Assembly (NCBI RefSeq): GCF_030408575.1
Contig: NZ_CP047047.1
Span: forward strand, 930,001-994,000
Reading direction: 5' to 3'
DNA: 64,000 bases
Source: Corynebacterium auris
GTDB lineage: Bacteria; Actinomycetota; Actinomycetes; Mycobacteriales; Mycobacteriaceae
Of this stretch, positions 57,931 to 64,000 are shown piece by piece; within the stretch, counting starts at the first letter, position 1; each line of letters begins with the position of its first letter. The position numbers were made by a program, and so were the translations under genes. The notes under the pieces were generated by a model. That model was not told the DNA's origin and ran no database searches. It saw only the letters and a list, made by a program, of their open reading frames with translations.

Positions 57931-58800
57931 ATGACTGTGTCTGAGCCGCGCCCGAAAACCGCGTTCGGCCTCGGCGAGTTGCCGGGCATGGACCTGGTGA
58001 AAGCCGCCGACGTCGTGAGAGGCGAAAGCCCCACCCCGCACATCCCGCAGCTGCCGGCCCGCGGCCCCGGTTCGGACGCGGTCGGGCGCACCGCTGCGCT
58101 GCTCGACATCCCCATCGACCGCGGCCCGCGCGGGTGGCGTGTGGCAACGCAGCACCGCGGCGCGCGCGACCAAATGCCGCGCGATTTGGACGTGCTCGAG
58201 GAGTGCTGGGGTAGCGTCGAGGAGCTGAAAGTGCAGCTCGTCGGCCCGTGGACTCTGGCGGCGGAGGTCGAGATGTCCAACGGCCACCGCATGATCACGG
58301 ACCCCGGCGCCCTGCGCGATGTCACCGAGGCGCTGCTCGAGGCGGTGCGCGCGCACCTTTCGGACGTTGCTCGGCGCTTCGGTGCCCGCCCCATCCTGCA
58401 ACTCGACGAGCCGCGGCTTGACGACGTCATCCGCGGGCGCCTCGAAGGCCCCACCCGCTTCCACGACATTCCCGCAGTCCCGGAGCCGCTGGAGCGCCTC
58501 GAACCCTTCGGAGAGTTCCTGCTCCACACCGACGCGCTGGTGGAGGCCTCGTGGCTCACCGTCGACCTGGACGCGTTGACGACGCCCGCACAGAAGGATC
58601 GGCTGGCGCGCCTGATCGAGGCGGGCGCACGCCTCGCCGTGGCGCCGGTGGAGCCGGCGACGCTGTGGCGGTTGTTCGACGAGCTGCAGATCGACCCGGC
58701 GGGCGTGCAGCTGGACGTGTGGGCGCGCCCTGCGCGCACGCTGAAGCAGGCGGCGCGCAACTACCGCGCGGCCAGGATGATGTGTGAGGGACTGGATTAA
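57931..58800 (+). CDS. MetE/UROD-like methionine-synthase-family protein
   Basis: The protein has 289 residues. It has the barrel fold of the C-terminal MetE/uroporphyrinogen decarboxylase family (GLGELPGMD at the start, PILQLDEPRLDDVI, ...) but is much shorter than MetE and lacks the classical zinc-binding HxC...C pattern. A homologue lies between mnmA and ligA in mycobacteria (Rv3015c type). Function unproven. Confidence 0.8.
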   Translation: MTVSEPRPKTAFGLGELPGMDLVKAADVVRGESPTPHIPQLPARGPGSDAVGRTAALLDIPIDRGPRGWRVATQHRGARDQMPRDLDVLEECWGSVEELKVQLVGPWTLAAEVEMSNGHRMITDPGALRDVTEALLEAVRAHLSDVARRFGARPILQLDEPRLDDVIRGRLEGPTRFHDIPAVPEPLERLEPFGEFLLHTDALVEASWLTVDLDALTTPAQKDRLARLIEAGARLAVAPVEPATLWRLFDELQIDPAGVQLDVWARPARTLKQAARNYRAARMMCEGLD

Positions 58801-58808
58801 CGTGCCGG

Positions 58809-61785
<2,977 letters not shown>

Positions 61786-61789
<4 letters not shown>

Positions 61790-62805
61790 GAGTCCGTCTC
61801 CTTGGTCGCGTTGAGCAGGGCCGCGCCGAGCGCTTCGGTTCCTGTCGGGCTCGAGTTGTTCACGAAGGCGGCGCGGTGTTCGTCTGCGGGATCCCACACG
61901 AGCATGGTGCGGTAGCCGCCGGTCCCGCCGTTGTGGAAGGGGTAGGCGGTGCCCTCGTGCTCCCATTCGCTCCAGGCGTAATCGGGGCGGCCGTGGTCGG
62001 CGACCCACCTCACGTAAGCGGCCATATCTGTGGCGGTGGAGCGGATGGCGCCGGCGGGCGCCCAGCCGTCCATCTCCCACGGCTCGGCGTCCCGCCCACT
62101 CGACCCGACCCCGCGCGGGCCGTCCCCGACGGTGCCGGGGGTGGCCAGGTAGGTTGCCGTCATCCCGGCCGGCTCGAAAATGCGGGTGCGCAGGAGCTCC
62201 CCGTAGGTGGTGCCGGCGCTGGCGGCCAGGAGCTGGCCGAGAAGGGCGTGGCCGTAGTTAGAGTAAGAAACCTCGCCGCGCCCTTCGACGGAGGCTTCTG
62301 TGGTGATGTCGAGGATGTCCTGCGGGGTGTGGTCGGCGTAGGGGTTGCCGCCCTCGCGCAGGTTGGCCAGCATGAGCTCGCCGAAGCCCAGGCCTTCCAG
62401 GCGGTCGAGCCCGGAGGTGTGGTTGAGCAGCTCCTCGATGCGCAGGTCGGAGACGGGCGATTCGGGGGCGTCGATAAGCTCGCCCACCGTCGTGTCGAGG
62501 CTGAGTGCGCCCTCCTCGATGAGCTGGCGGACGAGCTCGGCGTTGAAGGTCTTGGTCACGGAGCCGATTTCGAACTCGGTGTGTTCGTCGGCGCCGAGGC
62601 CGCCGAAGGTGACCTCGCCGTTGTCGTAGACGAAGGCCGACAGGGTGTGGTGGCCCCGCTCGGCGTTATCGGCGAGGGCGGAGGTGATCTGCTCGTCGCC
62701 GTACGTTTCGTCACTGAGGCTGACCGGGCGCGGGCCGAAGAAGATCAGAACGGCCAGCGTGGCACCGCCCGCCGCGACGCCGATGAGGCGGTGGGTGGTG
62801 TTCAT
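61786..62805 (-). CDS. Beta-lactamase-fold serine hydrolase
   Basis: The protein has 339 residues. One N-terminal membrane helix or signal anchor (LIGVAAGGATLAVLIFFG) precedes a class C beta-lactamase/DD-peptidase fold: catalytic SVTK, YSNYG (Y-x-N) and FHNGGTGG (replacing K-T-G). Such proteins are penicillin-binding-like peptidases or esterases outside the membrane. It lies between a winged-helix regulator (overlap TGATG) and a small membrane gene (overlap ATGA). Confidence 0.87.
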
Positions 62806-63302
62806 CAGTGTCCCTCCGCTGCAGTCATGATGACCATCAGGGGGATGACCCGGCTGACGGGGACGGAATAGGTGCCGGAAGATTTGCTCACCCAGCCCGC
62901 GGCTTGAAGGGCATTGAGGTGGTGGTAGGCGGTTCCGGCGGAGGAGACAACTCCCTCGGAGACGAGCTCGGCGGCGGAGCCGGGCGCACAGACAAGGCGG
63001 CGCAGGATGTCGCCTCGGATCGGGTGGGCGAGCGCGGCGAGGCGTTCGATCTGCTCGTCCCAGTCGTTGTCGGCGACCCAGTGCGTGGGGCGCACCCACT
63101 GGTAGTCGTAGGAACGGCTCCCGGAGGTGACGGAGCCGCCGAACATGACGGCGCCGTCGGTGAGTTCGGGCGAGTTTTTGATGGCGCCGACGATGTCGGG
63201 CAGGGACGGGGCGGACGGCTGCGGGTGGGAATGGAGGGCGTCTTCGAGGGCGGCGACGCGCTTTTCGAGGGCGGTAATGCGGTCAAGGTCGGTGGAGGTC
63301 AT
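62805..63302 (-). CDS. ArsR-type winged-helix transcriptional regulator
   Basis: The protein has 165 residues. The first 25 residues form a coiled coil-like start (ITALEKRVAALEDAL); an unusual middle segment precedes the winged helix (LAALAHPIRGDILRRLV, SSAGTAYHHLNALQAAGWV). No metal-binding Cys/His cluster is visible in the usual ArsR positions. It probably controls this operon with the serine hydrolase. Confidence 0.8.
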   Translation of the reverse strand: MTSTDLDRITALEKRVAALEDALHSHPQPSAPSLPDIVGAIKNSPELTDGAVMFGGSVTSGSRSYDYQWVRPTHWVADNDWDEQIERLAALAHPIRGDILRRLVCAPGSAAELVSEGVVSSAGTAYHHLNALQAAGWVSKSSGTYSVPVSRVIPLMVIMTAAEGH

Positions 63303-63354
63303 GGAATCTATAATTCCAGAACTCTAAAAATGCCGCAACGGGGTGCCAAAGGTG

Positions 63355-64000
63355 TCAGCAGCGCAGCAGGGCCCCGATGATCGTGCCCAGGTCTCCGATC
63401 TGGGAGACCTCTGAGGCGAGGAAGTCCGGCCCGCCGACGCGCCCGATGACCAGCAGAAGGTCGGTGCCGGTGAGGGGGCAGGCCGCTACCGTGGTCTCCA
63501 ACAGCCACCATGGCTCCGGTACCCAGCGGTCCGATTCGGGGTGGAGGATGCGCGCCGAGTCGACCCCGCAGGCGGTGGGGGAGGAGTCGTCGTCGGAAGG
63601 CGCGGCCTGGGAGGCGGCGACCCGGCGCAGCCCTTCCCCGGTGTCCTCCAAGACCACGGCCCAGGAAGAAGTCAAGGCCTGCGGCATGACGGAGACGAGT
63701 TCGCCCATGGCGGCGGCGACGTCGTGCGTCTGCGAGGCGATGCGCGCGAGCATCTCCACCTGGCCGCGGCGATCCACCCGGCCGGTAAACGGGCGGATGC
63801 CGTCGACTTCCACGTCGTCGAGGCTGGCGGCGGCGGTGATGAGGGCGTCGACGAGCGTGCCCGTGGGAAGGTCGACGACGATGTCGTCGGTGACGGCACC
63901 GCTGGCGTCCGTCTGCACGATGTCCACAGAACGAATGTCGGCGTCGATCATCCCGAACGCCTCCGCGAGCTGGCCGAGGCTGCCCGGCTGGTCGGGAAGG
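63355..64000 (-). CDS. ACT-domain amino-acid-binding protein, partial (5' end beyond right edge)
   Basis: The frame is open to the right edge, with at least 215 residues visible. LPDQPGSLGQLAEAFGMID with VDIVQTD is the start of an ACT domain, followed by a GAF-like region. The true start lies outside the window; the ATG at 63951 is internal to the ACT domain. Related corynebacterial proteins lie near ligA/gatC; ligand unknown. Confidence 0.8.
   Translation of the reverse strand, partial: LPDQPGSLGQLAEAFGMIDADIRSVDIVQTDASGAVTDDIVVDLPTGTLVDALITAAASLDDVEVDGIRPFTGRVDRRGQVEMLARIASQTHDVAAAMGELVSVMPQALTSSWAVVLEDTGEGLRRVAASQAAPSDDDSSPTACGVDSARILHPESDRWVPEPWWLLETTVAACPLTGTDLLLVIGRVGGPDFLASEVSQIGDLGTIIGALLRC

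Overview
The window is a piece of a high-GC actinobacterial chromosome, most probably a Corynebacterium species. The evidence is the gene order argS-lysA-hom-thrB ... rho-prfA-prmC-tsaC-wecA ... atpIBEFHAGDC ... nucS ... glgB-glgE ... cysteine desulfurase-mnmA-(MetE-like)-ligA. This matches the conserved order of Corynebacteriales (a similar order is known in Mycobacterium tuberculosis from argS to glgE). Frequent GTG/TTG starts, NucS-type mismatch repair, GlgE and a CmtR-type regulator also fit. No organism name is stated in the sequence, so this is inference.

Layout. 1-3.2 kb: three minus-strand genes (a large Ala/Pro/Thr-rich protein cut by the left edge, a DUF3558-type lipoprotein, a DUF2335-like membrane protein). 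3.28-15.6 kb: an accessory island. Its core is a composite transposon (3582-12605): two directly repeated 1267-bp IS3-family copies ('IS-A') flank a visibly AT-richer cargo with a lactococcin-972-like bacteriocin gene, a six-helix membrane protein and a small soluble protein. The composite is bounded by a 4-bp GGGG duplication, and removing it restores the reading frame of the istA gene of an IS21-family element. The right IS-A copy contains a second IS3-family element ('IS-B', 3-bp duplication), which contains an IS21-family element ('IS-C', 6-bp duplication), which contains a 761-bp internally deleted IS21-type derivative ('IS-D', 10-bp duplication). Each level can be read from its target duplication and from restoration of the interrupted gene. 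To the right lie a cmtR-cadD heavy-metal resistance pair with an apparently leaderless promoter, a decayed IS256-family transposase gene and a tRNA-Arg(CCG).

15.8-28 kb: a secreted tripeptidyl-aminopeptidase-like hydrolase, the lutABC lactate oxidation operon with a clear terminator, argS-lysA, hom-thrB (aspartate-family amino acids) and an acyl-CoA ligase. 28-43 kb: rho with an Asn-rich insertion and a long leader, then prfA, prmC, tsaC and wecA (translation termination, RF methylation, tRNA t6A, cell-wall glycan priming). A convergent NAD(P)-binding gene follows, then the complete F1Fo ATP synthase operon with a terminator after atpC. 43-50 kb: DUF2550, nucS, a putative zinc-binding small protein, a thiamine-binding-type protein, a thioredoxin-fold TPR protein, glgB and glgE.

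50-64 kb: an ABC ATPase, a Nudix hydrolase and a THUMP-like methyltransferase; a low-GC gene-poor gap; a cysteine desulfurase, a GH25 lysozyme, a spermidine-synthase-like protein, mnmA, a MetE-like protein, an exonuclease and ligA. The window ends with a tightly overlapping minus-strand operon (winged-helix regulator, beta-lactamase-fold hydrolase, small membrane protein) and an ACT-domain gene cut by the right edge. Apart from the 3.3-15.6 kb island this is ordinary core chromosome.
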